The translations under genes were made by a program, and so were the position numbers. 19,648 nucleotides of DNA from CAIOZW01 sp049317725 (lineage in GTDB: Bacteria > Acidobacteriota > Blastocatellia > RBC074): contig JBMOHS010000063.1 of assembly GCA_049317725.1 (NCBI GenBank), positions 1-19,648 of the forward strand. Direction: 5' to 3'. Shown piece by piece: positions 1-8,216 of this stretch. The notes under the pieces were generated by a model, which was given only the letters and a program-made list of their open reading frames with translations, was not told the origin of the DNA and did not search any database. Numbering within the stretch: the first letter of the stretch is position 1; each line of letters starts with the position of its first letter.

Positions 1-753
1 CTCCTTTTGGAGTCTAAATTTTTCGTCAGAGTGTCTCAAACCTATTGACACATTCGGGCTGTCTTAATTTCGGGGAGTAGTATACCCGTCTGACTTCTGC
101 TTTACTGGCGCAAGGAGGGAGTGGATAATGAGCGAGTTATCAAAGACCCAAAAGACTGCCACGACGGCCTCGTGGACTGTTTCAAGACAGGGTCCAAGGG
201 GGGCCAATGAGCGAGGAGACGCGGTGGATGGGTCGATCGTCAGAGGTGACGGCAACGGCTTGGGGATGGCTGGTTATTCCGCCCGCTGTCGAAGGAAGGT
301 GAGGGCGCGGCAGCGGCAGTCCCTGGTCAGGGGCGTCGGCGTGACAGGGAAGGACTGACTGGGCGACAAGTTCTGGGCGACCCCCTTCCTTGGATCATCC
401 GCGATCTCTGGCTGCCAAAATATAGGGATCACATCTGTCTGAAAGACCCATCGTCCTGTTTGCTTCATGCGGATTGGAGTGGCCCGGCCTCAACCGAGCC
501 CCGTTTTGACGGACGAGCTGATCTCATCGAACAGTTCTTCGTCACGGGACGTCCGCTCGACCCTCTCGAACCCACCAATTTGGCCACGGGAGGACTGGAG
601 GCCTTGCTCGATTCGAAGCATCAGGGACGGAGGATCGAGATCCCGTATTTGAGTGTCTGCGATCGCGCGCTGCGCCACGTTGATCACGAATACGCCTGAA
701 TATCCCTCCGGGGACAATCGTTTCCGGCAGTTGAGTTGGCTCACTATCGACCG
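1..753. other. Region without a recognisable gene
   Basis: About 750 bases upstream of the M19 dipeptidase hold no product I recognise. It contains a TTGACA hexamer at 45-50 with no good -10 at normal spacing, a TATACC hexamer at 81-86, and a perfect 6-bp inverted repeat with a 5-nt spacer at 159-175 (CCACGA/TCGTGG). The open frames here overlap on both strands and have family-unlike, arginine-rich or low-complexity translations. It may be non-coding leader, a decayed gene, or both. No gene end from the left neighbour is evident, since stops occur in all frames within the first 70 bases. Confidence 0.5.
128..358 (+). CDS. Doubtful small ORF, hypothetical 76 aa
   Basis: The only support is a good Shine-Dalgarno-like AAGGAGG at 112-118, nine bases before the ATG. 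The 76-residue translation is rich in Gly, Arg, Ser and Thr, has no hydrophobic segment or known motif, and contains the 159-175 inverted repeat inside its coding span. I do not recognise a family. It may equally be chance reading frame in a non-coding region; I list it because of the ribosome-binding site. Confidence 0.15.
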   Translation: MSELSKTQKTATTASWTVSRQGPRGANERGDAVDGSIVRGDGNGLGMAGYSARCRRKVRARQRQSLVRGVGVTGKD

Positions 754-1977
754 ATGAACATCCGAACACTGCTCGCTTTGACCCTCCTCTCGATTCTTGC
801 CTTGCCGGCGGCGACGGCGCCGTCGCCAGGAACGGCTGGCAAGGTATCGGCCCGTGCGCGTCAAGTCCATCGGGACGCATTTGTCTTCGATGCCCACGTC
901 CATTTCATCGATCGTGCGTTCTACCGTGGGGGCAAGATCGGCACGCGTCATCCGGATGGCCAGGTCGATCTGCCGAGAATGAAGGAGGGTGGCGTTGACG
1001 CCTTTCTGCTCAGCCTTTTCGTCTCCGAGGAGTACTATCCGGGGCGATTTGAGACACGGCAGACGTTGCGGTTACTGGAGACGGCGCGTCAGCAGATTGC
1101 CGAGCACGGCAGCGAGATCGAACTGGCGATGTCCGCAGCGGAGATTGTGCGCATCAATCGACGGGGGCGGATTGCGGCGGTGCTTGATCTCGAAGGGGGC
1201 TTTGACCTCGACGGGGATCTGGCGGTCTTGCGCAGCCTCTACCGACTTGGTCTGCGGTCGGCGCAACTGCCGGCACACAATTGGGCGAACGAGTTTGCGG
1301 ATTCGTGCTGTGCCCCGCCGCGATGGGGTGGGCTCAATGCGCAGGGGCGCGCGGTCATCCGGGAGATGAATCGTCTCGGGATGCTCATCAACCTCTCGCA
1401 CGCCTCGGACGAGACGATTGCCCAGGCGCTCGACATCAGTACCGACCCGCTCGTCGCGACGCATCATGGCCTGCGCGCCCTCAACGATATCCCGCGTCTG
1501 ATGACCGATGACCTGTTGCGCCGACTGGCAGCCAAGGGGGGCGTGATCGGCTTTCACATTGGCAATGAGTTTCACAACCGGAAGCAGTTTGAATGGCTGA
1601 CGGCGCGTCGTGGCCAGACCTTCTGGGATACGACCAGTGTCGCAAGCAAGGTTGCTGGCAAATCGATCCTTGAGATCGATCAATTGGTCAAAACGAAATT
1701 TCCCCTGGCTCCATCTGAGACGCCAGATGAGCTGCTTATGTCGGTCGATCAGTGGGTCGACGTCGTCGATCGTGCGATCCAGCTCGTCGGAGAGGACCAC
1801 GTCGCTCTCGGCAACGATTTCGATGGCGGACCGACGCCCCCGCGTGGAATGCGCGACATTGGCGATCTGGCGATGATCACTGACGCCATGCTGCGGCGGG
1901 GCTACTCCGAGGAACGCATTCGCAAGTTCCTCGGCGGCAATCTGCTCCGAGTCTTTCGTCAAGTGACCGATCGGTGA
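754..1977 (+). CDS. Exported M19 (membrane) dipeptidase
   Basis: A 407-residue zinc dipeptidase of family M19 (renal dipeptidase-like, COG2355), expected to cleave dipeptides outside the cytoplasm. I chose ATG 754 because it directly precedes a signal peptide (residues 1-22, ending ALPAATA); a TTG at 736 is in frame but adds only six residues. No strong Shine-Dalgarno is visible. Family landmarks appear in order: DAHVH at 46-50, the bridging-Glu motif LEGG with E147, the AHNW motif with H175, MLINLSHAS with H216, ATHH with H237/H238, and GNDFDGG with D355. The first motif is His-x-His where the family usually has His-x-Asp, an oddity at a metal ligand. It ends 42 bases from the convergent aminotransferase gene, with no clear terminator between them. 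The family call is firm; the substrate is unknown. Confidence 0.92.
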   Translation: MNIRTLLALTLLSILALPAATAPSPGTAGKVSARARQVHRDAFVFDAHVHFIDRAFYRGGKIGTRHPDGQVDLPRMKEGGVDAFLLSLFVSEEYYPGRFETRQTLRLLETARQQIAEHGSEIELAMSAAEIVRINRRGRIAAVLDLEGGFDLDGDLAVLRSLYRLGLRSAQLPAHNWANEFADSCCAPPRWGGLNAQGRAVIREMNRLGMLINLSHASDETIAQALDISTDPLVATHHGLRALNDIPRLMTDDLLRRLAAKGGVIGFHIGNEFHNRKQFEWLTARRGQTFWDTTSVASKVAGKSILEIDQLVKTKFPLAPSETPDELLMSVDQWVDVVDRAIQLVGEDHVALGNDFDGGPTPPRGMRDIGDLAMITDAMLRRGYSEERIRKFLGGNLLRVFRQVTDR

Positions 1978-2019
1978 CCAGTCGGACACCGGCGCTGATC
2001 AGTCAGTCTCCACTGCGGG

Positions 2020-3330
2020 CTACAACTCCCGGAAGACCCGCCGGGAGACCTCGATCGTCTGGTCGATCTCGGCCTCGGTATGGGCGGTGCTGATGTACCA
2101 CAATCCCCGGCCGATGATCCGGATTCCCTCGTCGTGCATGGCCGAGATGAACCGCCCCAGTTTGACCTTGTCGTAGCTCAGCGTCTCGCGATAGTCCCCC
2201 ACCTTTCTCAGGCGGGTGAACCCGAGGTGGAACATCGGTCCCGGACCCTGCAGCAGCAGATCCTCGTGGTCGCCGGCACTCGCCTCGCGAAGCCCCGCCA
2301 TCAGCCTCTTCCCGAGGCGGAACATCCTCTCGTACGGATTCTCCCGCTCGAGGACCTCGATCGTCGCCAGTGCCGCCGCGACCGTCGCGTTGCTCGAATT
2401 CATCGTCCCGGCGTGAATCACCGTTCCCTCCTCGATCAGCCCCATCCATTCTCTCTGACCGGTAATGGCGCTGATCGGGTATCCACTGGCAATGGCCTTG
2501 GCGAAGATGGACAAGTCCGGAGTCACGCCAAAGTATTGCTGGGCCCCACCAAGACCCATCCGGAAACCGGTAATCACCTCGTCGAAGATGAGGGCAATCC
2601 CGTACTGATCGCACAGCCTCCGCAGCCCAGTCAGATAGCCCTCCGCGGGCATGATGCATCCCTGGTTGCACATGATCGGTTCGGTAATGATCGCCGCGAT
2701 CTCTTGATGATGGCTCGCCAGCGTCCGGCTCACCAGGTCGAGGTCATTCCAGGGCAGGATGATGAACTCATGGCGAGCCTGATCCGGGATGCCAGACGAC
2801 CAAGGGAAGACCTCCGGGTTTTCGCGGCTGCCGAGCGCCTCCAGCGATGGCGTCGAGATCCCCCACGCGACATTATCGAGCCATCCGTGATAGTGGCCCT
2901 CAAAGCGGAGAAATTTCGGCCGCCCGGTTCTGGCCCTCGCCACCCGGATGGCCGTCTGCACCGCCTCCGAACCATCCAGGCAGAAGCGCATCATCTCCGC
3001 CGAAGGGATCAGCCGATGGAGCTTTTCCGCCAGTTCGATCTCCCAGAGATGCTGCCCGGCATAGAGCTGCCCCTGCGCGGAGTATTCCTGCACCCTCTGC
3101 AGAACGTACGGATGCGAGTGGCCGAGGATCAACGGCCCCTGGCTGAGGGTAAAGTCGAGATAGTCGTTCCCGTCGACATCGAAAAGATGGCTCCCCAGGC
3201 CGTGGGTGTAAAAGATCGCGTGCGGATGGTTGTACTTTCTGAACTCGGAGGAGACGCCACCGGCCAGCACTCTCTTGGCACGCGCCAGCAGTTCGGCAGA
3301 TCTGGCATATTCGGTCTTCTTGGTCTTCAT
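2020..3330 (-). CDS. Class III aminotransferase (glutamate-1-semialdehyde aminomutase-like)
   Basis: A 436-residue fold-type I PLP enzyme of the class III aminotransferase family, close in layout to glutamate-1-semialdehyde 2,1-aminomutase. Visible landmarks are the substrate/cofactor region DVDGNDYLDF (51-60), the phosphate-binding GSEA (120-123), the DEVITGFR motif with D250 contacting the pyridine nitrogen, and the Schiff-base lysine K278 in FAKAIASGYP. The usual GGG/GGGLP after the lysine is replaced by ASGYP. No signal peptide is seen, so it is probably cytoplasmic. No other tetrapyrrole genes are nearby. The neighbourhood of peptidases, a transporter and RidA instead suggests a catabolic transaminase or aminomutase acting on an amino acid. 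No clear Shine-Dalgarno precedes ATG 3330. It lies 394 bases downstream of the M81 gene, so it may be the operon's last member or separately expressed. Confidence 0.9.
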   Translation of the reverse strand: MKTKKTEYARSAELLARAKRVLAGGVSSEFRKYNHPHAIFYTHGLGSHLFDVDGNDYLDFTLSQGPLILGHSHPYVLQRVQEYSAQGQLYAGQHLWEIELAEKLHRLIPSAEMMRFCLDGSEAVQTAIRVARARTGRPKFLRFEGHYHGWLDNVAWGISTPSLEALGSRENPEVFPWSSGIPDQARHEFIILPWNDLDLVSRTLASHHQEIAAIITEPIMCNQGCIMPAEGYLTGLRRLCDQYGIALIFDEVITGFRMGLGGAQQYFGVTPDLSIFAKAIASGYPISAITGQREWMGLIEEGTVIHAGTMNSSNATVAAALATIEVLERENPYERMFRLGKRLMAGLREASAGDHEDLLLQGPGPMFHLGFTRLRKVGDYRETLSYDKVKLGRFISAMHDEGIRIIGRGLWYISTAHTEAEIDQTIEVSRRVFREL

Positions 3331-3724
3331 CTTGGGTCAGCTCTGTGAGGATGATGCGGGTATTCCGCTCCCCTGGATGTTCGATGTTCAAGGACGGACG
3401 CTCGCGTTGAGCAGGGCAGCGGAAGGCACTCCGACGTTGAGAGGAAGCAAGGTTCGCGGCTTTCACTGGCCCGCATTGCCCACAATGCCCACACTAATGG
3501 ATGGCATTGCCAAGGTCACGCGTACGCCGATCCGGGCTGATGTCCTGCCCGTGAGGCCATTGCACTGCCCCAAAGGCGACCGTCACCCGCCTTGAAATCA
3601 CGTTGATCTTTCAATTCTTGAAATACCCCAAATTTGAGGCCGGGGTTGATGTCGAAAATGGATCCTCTCTTCGCGGTTGATCAAACCACAAACCAGGAAA
3701 CCTCTTGACCGTCCTGCTTCGACA
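3331..3724. other. Intergenic region between M81 and aminotransferase genes
   Basis: This gap of 394 bases holds no convincing gene. It contains a perfect dyad TTTCAA-TTC-TTGAAA at 3609-3623 and a second TTGAAAT at 3592-3598 that repeats 3618-3624 with a period of 26 bases, an arrangement that could be an operator or leader for the leftward aminotransferase gene. A tandem GATGTTC pair lies at 3376-3389. I found no U-tract terminator and no strong leftward promoter. Confidence 0.4.
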
Positions 3725-5188
3725 TCACTCGAACGGGAAGAGTGGTCGGCGTCGATGTTGATAGACAAACCGGGTCATATCGGCCTGGGTGACACCGGGC
3801 GTATCGACCTGAATCAAGGTCGGACAGACTGGTGCGTAGGCGGCGATCGGCGCATTGACCCCCTTGGCCACGATCGCCTGAAAATCGGCGGGGTTGATCC
3901 CGTGAGAGGTCAATTGTTGCAGGCTGAAGGGCATGACACGCCGTGACGTCAGCATCAAGACGCTGCCGCGTGCGGTCGAGACGACAGCCGTTCTCCCCAT
4001 CTGGAAGCGGACCTCTCCCCCGTGACGGGGGTGGCGCTCCTCGAACGCTCCGTCGGTGAGATGGCGCAAGGTGGCCTCGATTCGGCAGCTCGCGGGTCTC
4101 TCGCCGAGCGTGCCCGCGATTGTCAAATCGAATGTCTGGCCGGGCTGCTGGCGCTCCGCCATTCGGACTGCCTCCGGGTCGCAGATGCAGGCGAAGTAGG
4201 TCACAGCCCCGCTCTCCTCCAATGCCTGAAGAAGGGCGAGGTTGTTGGCGGGGCCGCCCCCACCGACGTTGTCCCCCATATCGAGCAAGAGGACTGGCTT
4301 CTTCGCGGAGTCGATCCGCTGCAGGGCCGCTTCAATCCCGGTCTTCTCGCCGACAAAACCTTCCCGGTGTTCGAGCAGGTAGCCCTCCACACTCCGTGCA
4401 ACCTCGAGCGCTTTCGTGCGGTCGCCGTTGGCGACGACGATCACGGAGGCGCCCATCTCCTCGACATCGGCATAGGGGAACCCGAGCTGGAGGCTGAGTG
4501 AGAGAATCGCAGGGTCCTCCCGCCATTGATCGGCGCAGGCGGAGAGGCCACTGCAGGGCTCGACACCAGTGAGCTGCTGCTCAATGCTGATGGCCAATGG
4601 AGCTTGGACCAGAACCTGCACTGGGTCGATCTGTCTCCTCAAACAGCCAATCAGCAGATTGGCGGCCTCGATTCCCCGTTGCCGCATATCGAGGTGTGGA
4701 TTCTCGCGGTAGGTGACGAGCGCGGTGGTTGCGCTCACCATCCGTTGGCTGACATTGGCGTGCAGATCGAGCGTCCCGACGATCGGGATCAACGCGCCAA
4801 CCCTCCTTCTCACCTCACTCAACCAGTGGCCGTCGAGATCTGGATATTTTTCTGAGACGGCCGCGCCGTGCGGCACGACCAGACATCCATCCACCGGCAA
4901 GACACGATCAAGTCCCTCGAGGAGACTGTTCACCAACCACTCCCCAGTCTCAGCCGAGATCGTTCCCCCTGGTGTTGCCGAGGCATAGAGAACCGGGAGA
5001 ACCTCGACTCCCTCCCAGTCCATGACTTCGAGCATCCCCCCGATCTCGTGGTGAGCCTCTGCGTACTCCTCCCGGATCGCTTGTCCACGCAGATACTTGC
5101 CTGCCTTGAAGTCGGCGAAGGTGGTCGCTTGCGGAACAAAGGTGTTCGATTCGTGATAGATGCCCATGAGGGCGACTCTCAATGCCAT
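3725..5188 (-). CDS. M81 family metallopeptidase (MlrC/microcystinase-like)
   Basis: A 487-residue protein of peptidase family M81 (MlrC_N plus C-terminal domain), the family of microcystinase MlrC, a zinc enzyme that cuts small or linearised peptides. The N-terminal hallmark GIYHESNTF is at residues 9-17. Candidate metal and active-site residues are E48 in HHEIGG, H107 in VPHGAA, D141 and H143 in DLHAN, and H165 in NPHLDMRQRG with R169. As I recall them for MlrC, the 34- and 22-residue intervals between its H, D and H ligands are reproduced here. No signal peptide is seen. It is the fourth gene of the leftward set, 47 bases after the transporter gene, and probably degrades a peptide or amide taken up by it. 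The start codon is duplicated by a 13-bp tandem repeat, and no good Shine-Dalgarno is seen. Confidence 0.9.
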   Translation of the reverse strand: MALRVALMGIYHESNTFVPQATTFADFKAGKYLRGQAIREEYAEAHHEIGGMLEVMDWEGVEVLPVLYASATPGGTISAETGEWLVNSLLEGLDRVLPVDGCLVVPHGAAVSEKYPDLDGHWLSEVRRRVGALIPIVGTLDLHANVSQRMVSATTALVTYRENPHLDMRQRGIEAANLLIGCLRRQIDPVQVLVQAPLAISIEQQLTGVEPCSGLSACADQWREDPAILSLSLQLGFPYADVEEMGASVIVVANGDRTKALEVARSVEGYLLEHREGFVGEKTGIEAALQRIDSAKKPVLLLDMGDNVGGGGPANNLALLQALEESGAVTYFACICDPEAVRMAERQQPGQTFDLTIAGTLGERPASCRIEATLRHLTDGAFEERHPRHGGEVRFQMGRTAVVSTARGSVLMLTSRRVMPFSLQQLTSHGINPADFQAIVAKGVNAPIAAYAPVCPTLIQVDTPGVTQADMTRFVYQHRRRPLFPFE

Positions 5189-5201
5189 CTCTCAATGCCA
5201 T
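5176..5201. repeat. 13-bp tandem duplication over the M81 start codon
   Basis: Two perfect 13-base copies abut at 5176-5188 and 5189-5201. On the minus strand each copy begins with the same ATGGCATTGAGAG. The downstream ATG (5188) opens the M81 frame. The upstream ATG (5201) is out of frame because 13 is not a multiple of three, and it opens an overlapping frame that stops at 4950. Confidence 0.9.
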
Positions 5202-5235
5202 GACAGTGGATCGGATCTCTTGACCATTGTGGGGC

Positions 5236-6363
5236 TTACCCGCCGGCGATTGCCGCCGCTCCTTCCAATGTGCTCGCGACCTCCTCTGGCGGCCGATGGC
5301 TGTTCCAGTACGAGGCAAGGATCGAGGAAGAGAAGCCCATGATCGGGCCGCAAACCGCCGTCGCCAGCCCCACGGTGGCGATCTTTCCCATAACCTTGGC
5401 AATCCCCGAGACCAGCCCCGCATTCTGCATCCCCGTCGTCATCGAGATCGTCCGACAATCGACCTCCGGGAGCCTGAACAGTCTCGCCAGCCAGTAACCG
5501 AAGAAGAGCCCCAGCAGAATCAGCAGGAAGACGACCGTGATCAGCGCCAAGCCGATGTGGAGGATGCTCTCCCTGCCGGCAGCAATAATAATGGCGACAA
5601 TCAGCGCGACCCCGATCATCGAGACTAGCGGCATCGCCTCATCCAGCCATTTCACCCGTCCGTGCAGAAACTGGTTAAAGATGAGCCCCGCCCCAATCGG
5701 GAGGAAGACCATCTGGACAATGCCCCCCATCATCTCGAGGACATCGATCTCGATGAAACCTCCGGCCAGCAACTTCATCAGCAACGGAATCAGGAACGGC
5801 GCCAGCAGCGTCGTGATCGATGTAATCGTGATGGCGAGCACGACGTTGGCCCTTGCCAGATAGCACATCACGCTGGCCGTCACCGAGGTTGGCGCACACC
5901 CGAGCAGAATGATCCCGGCCGAGATCTCTGGGGAGAAGTCGGTCATCGTCGCCAGCGTCAAACCGAGGAGAGGCATGATCGAGTACTGCGCGACCACTCC
6001 AACAATGACTGCTTTGGGCGATCTGGCCAAGGCGATGAAATCTTTCACCCCCATCGAACAGCCCATCCCGAACATGATCAACTGGATCAGCGGCGTGATC
6101 AGCGTCGCCAGCTCGAACCCGCGATAAGCCTTGAAATAGTCTGGATAGTAGAGGGCCGTTGCGACAACCGAGAGGATGGTGGTGGTAAAGGTGAGCCCGC
6201 TGAGGAGTGGGAGCCAGCGAAAGCTGAGCGCGAGAAGGAGCAGGGTCGCAATCACCCAAGGACCGGCGTTGGCCAGCCTTCCTGTTGAGGCCAGCCAGAG
6301 GGAGATCAGCAGGCAGAGCGCCGCAATGGCCAGGAGCATCCGTGGTCTTGCACTCATCTTCAT
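5236..6363 (-). CDS. Bile acid:sodium symporter (BASS/SBF) family transporter
   Basis: A 375-residue polytopic inner-membrane protein with about ten hydrophobic helices, matching the SBF/BASS family of sodium-coupled organic-anion carriers. The recognisable stretch is the conserved region around residues 90-190: a Gly-rich helix (MFGMGCSMG), then GIILLGCAPTSVTASVMCYL and a following helix ITITSITTLLAPF that align with the crossing helices and cation site of the family. The start is ATG 6363, four bases after the upstream gene's stop, so translation is probably coupled; ATG 6357 is an alternative two codons later. No Shine-Dalgarno is obvious. It sits between a SelA-fold PLP enzyme and an M81 peptidase, so its cargo may be the substrate or product of those enzymes, such as an amino or keto acid. 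The cargo is inferred only from context. Confidence 0.88.
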   Translation of the reverse strand: MKMSARPRMLLAIAALCLLISLWLASTGRLANAGPWVIATLLLLALSFRWLPLLSGLTFTTTILSVVATALYYPDYFKAYRGFELATLITPLIQLIMFGMGCSMGVKDFIALARSPKAVIVGVVAQYSIMPLLGLTLATMTDFSPEISAGIILLGCAPTSVTASVMCYLARANVVLAITITSITTLLAPFLIPLLMKLLAGGFIEIDVLEMMGGIVQMVFLPIGAGLIFNQFLHGRVKWLDEAMPLVSMIGVALIVAIIIAAGRESILHIGLALITVVFLLILLGLFFGYWLARLFRLPEVDCRTISMTTGMQNAGLVSGIAKVMGKIATVGLATAVCGPIMGFSSSILASYWNSHRPPEEVASTLEGAAAIAGG

Positions 6364-6367
6364 CGGA

Positions 6368-7624
6368 TCAGATCCGGGTCGTGTTGGCAGACGCCTTGAT
6401 CAGCTCTTCTCTGACGCGAGCAGCGACGATCCGCTCCTGCCCGGGTTTGAGCTGCCAGACAGAGAGTTCGATTCCGCCCTTGTGGCTCCCCATCGTTCCG
6501 CCGAGCATGACCTCGATCCCCGGGTTCCCGCTCCACAATCGTTCCTTCAACTCCTGGCCGGTCAGGTGGATCAACTTCTCATCCCAGGTCAGGTGGAGCG
6601 TCGGGGTGTAGTTGGCAATCTCCGGAACAAAGACGACGGGGGCGACCCCCTTGAGACCCTTGACGGCATCGACGATTACCGCCATGCCAGCCTCCCACAT
6701 TCTCCATTCCTTCTCATGATCGATCTTCAAGTGCCGTTCGAGGGCGACATACATCGCGAGGATCTCTTCCTTGTTGACCTTGTGCCCCCGGCAGATGCCG
6801 CTGTTGGGTGGTGCGCTCAATCGGGAGGCGGCGATCAGGTCCTTTCGGCCCATGAGGATCCCCGTACTCTGCGGGCCGCGCATCGCCTTCCCACCTGAAA
6901 TGGCGACGAGGTCGAACCCCATGTCATTGAACTTCCAGAGATTGTCGACCGGATGGGCGTCCGACGCGATATCGATCATCGTCGGGATGTGGTGCTTCTT
7001 CCCCAGCGCTACCCACTGCTGGTAGTTCAGCTTGCCCTTGTGCAGCTCCCGATTCAAAAACCAGAGCATAGCCGTCTTCTCGCTGATGGCCGCCTCGACC
7101 TCCTCCTGGGTCTCGACGAGGACAATGCTCGCCCCGGTATTGGTGAGGGCTTGATGATAGCCGGTGGCGTGTGATCTCTGCATGATCACCTCCGACCTCA
7201 TCCCCGCGACATTGGGCAGTTGCATCACCTTTTGACGGTCCATCCCGGTCATGACCCCAGCCAGCCCCTGGACCAGCGCTGACCAGCAGCCGGCGGTGAC
7301 CGTCGCTGCCTCGGCGTGGCAGAGCTCGGCGATCCGGGCGCCCACCTTGTCGAGCACATCATTCAAGAGGACGAACTCTTCCGCCCCTTTGACGATTGCC
7401 TGGGTCACCTCCGGCGGCATGAGCGACGCGGTCAGCGACGTACAGACGCAGGAGGCGTTGATGAAGGTCTTGAGGCCAAGCTCTCTGATCAGGTCGCGTT
7501 CCCCCGCGGTCGCCGGCGCTTCCCACGCCGGGGGGGCACCGGGTTGCTCTCCCAGGGAACGATCCGCCAATCCGCCCGCCAATGGGGCAGTCGATAAATA
7601 CTTGATCATCTCTCGACGATTCAT
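6368..7624 (-). CDS. SelA-fold PLP-dependent enzyme with Tat-like leader
   Basis: A 418-residue PLP enzyme of the SelA-like group (L-seryl-tRNA(Sec) selenium transferase / D-glucosaminate-6-phosphate ammonia-lyase fold). The Schiff-base lysine is K246 in ISGGKAMRGPQSTG, and D218 in MIDIA is the predicted pyridine-nitrogen partner. No selenocysteine genes are near, so it is more likely an ammonia-lyase, aldolase or transferase acting on an amino or sugar acid than a true SelA. The N-terminus MNRREMIKYLSTAPLAGGLA resembles a Tat leader, with twin Arg at 3-4 and a short hydrophobic stretch, but the match is weak. A GGAGG Shine-Dalgarno at 7632-7636, seven bases away, supports ATG 7624. It follows the exported RidA-like gene by 46 bases; such lyases make enamines that RidA proteins hydrolyse, a plausible working pair. 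Confidence 0.82.
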   Translation of the reverse strand: MNRREMIKYLSTAPLAGGLADRSLGEQPGAPPAWEAPATAGERDLIRELGLKTFINASCVCTSLTASLMPPEVTQAIVKGAEEFVLLNDVLDKVGARIAELCHAEAATVTAGCWSALVQGLAGVMTGMDRQKVMQLPNVAGMRSEVIMQRSHATGYHQALTNTGASIVLVETQEEVEAAISEKTAMLWFLNRELHKGKLNYQQWVALGKKHHIPTMIDIASDAHPVDNLWKFNDMGFDLVAISGGKAMRGPQSTGILMGRKDLIAASRLSAPPNSGICRGHKVNKEEILAMYVALERHLKIDHEKEWRMWEAGMAVIVDAVKGLKGVAPVVFVPEIANYTPTLHLTWDEKLIHLTGQELKERLWSGNPGIEVMLGGTMGSHKGGIELSVWQLKPGQERIVAARVREELIKASANTTRI

Positions 7625-7670
7625 GACGATCCCTCCACGTTGACTTTGAGGACGGCGAGAGGTCCGCTCC

Positions 7671-8216
7671 TCAATTCTTGAGCTCGACGATCATCTCAAT
7701 CTCGACCGGGATATTGCGTGGCAGTGACCCCATTCCAACCGCCGAGCGGGCGTGGCGGCCATTCTCGCCAAAGATCTCCACCATGAGGTCCGAGAACCCG
7801 TTGATCACTTGCGAGTGCTTGTCAAATTCCGGCACCGCATTGATCATCCCCAGGACCTTGACGATCCGTTTCACCTTGTTGAGATCCCCCACCTCGGCTT
7901 TGAGCGACTCGAGCAGGCTGATCCCGGTCAAACGCGCCGCGTATTTCGCCTCTTCCAGCGTGAACTCCTTGCCCACCTTGCCGATCATATACGTCCCATC
8001 TTCCTTCACCGGTCCTTGTCCAGAGAGAAAGACCAGATTGCCTACCTTGACCGCACCGATGAAATTGGCCGAAGGGGGAGCGGGTGTCTTTAACTTGATT
8101 CCGAGCTCCTTCAGCTTGGCTTCCGGATTGGTGGCCACTGTCTGGCCGGCGGCTGGAGAGAAGAGAAGAATGGTTCCCAGCAGGGCGAGAGCAGCAAATG
8201 TCGTCTGTTTTTTCAT
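7671..8216 (-). CDS. Exported RidA-family (YjgF/YER057c/UK114) protein
   Basis: A 181-residue RidA-like protein. RidA proteins hydrolyse reactive enamine/imine intermediates released by PLP enzymes, giving a keto acid and ammonia. ATG 8216 begins a clear signal peptide (residues 1-24, MKKQ then a hydrophobic core ending PAAGQ), so the mature protein is predicted to be extracytoplasmic; the frame is open upstream but that extension has no family likeness. The Rid core runs from about residue 50 to the end: VKVGNLVFLSGQGP (57-70), TLEEAKYAARLTGISLLESLKAEVGD (86-111) and GRHARSAVGMGSLP (153-166), where R157 matches the catalytic arginine. It resembles the longer YjgF_like_1 subgroup that starts with a conserved LGI segment. 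It is the first gene of the leftward set, 46 bases before the PLP enzyme. No Shine-Dalgarno is clear. Confidence 0.9.
   Translation of the reverse strand: MKKQTTFAALALLGTILLFSPAAGQTVATNPEAKLKELGIKLKTPAPPSANFIGAVKVGNLVFLSGQGPVKEDGTYMIGKVGKEFTLEEAKYAARLTGISLLESLKAEVGDLNKVKRIVKVLGMINAVPEFDKHSQVINGFSDLMVEIFGENGRHARSAVGMGSLPRNIPVEIEMIVELKN

Noticed and set aside
2020..3330. Assignment as hemL for haem synthesis
   Set aside because: The fold matches, but the GGG segment after the lysine is altered and no tetrapyrrole genes are nearby, so only a family-level name is justified.
2080..3348. 422-codon rightward frame opposite the aminotransferase
   Set aside because: It is an antisense shadow; the opposite strand encodes all class III aminotransferase motifs including the catalytic lysine.
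6368..7624. Assignment as selenocysteine synthase selA
   Set aside because: No selB, selC or selD lies near, a Tat-like leader is present and the context is catabolic; only the SelA-like fold is supported.
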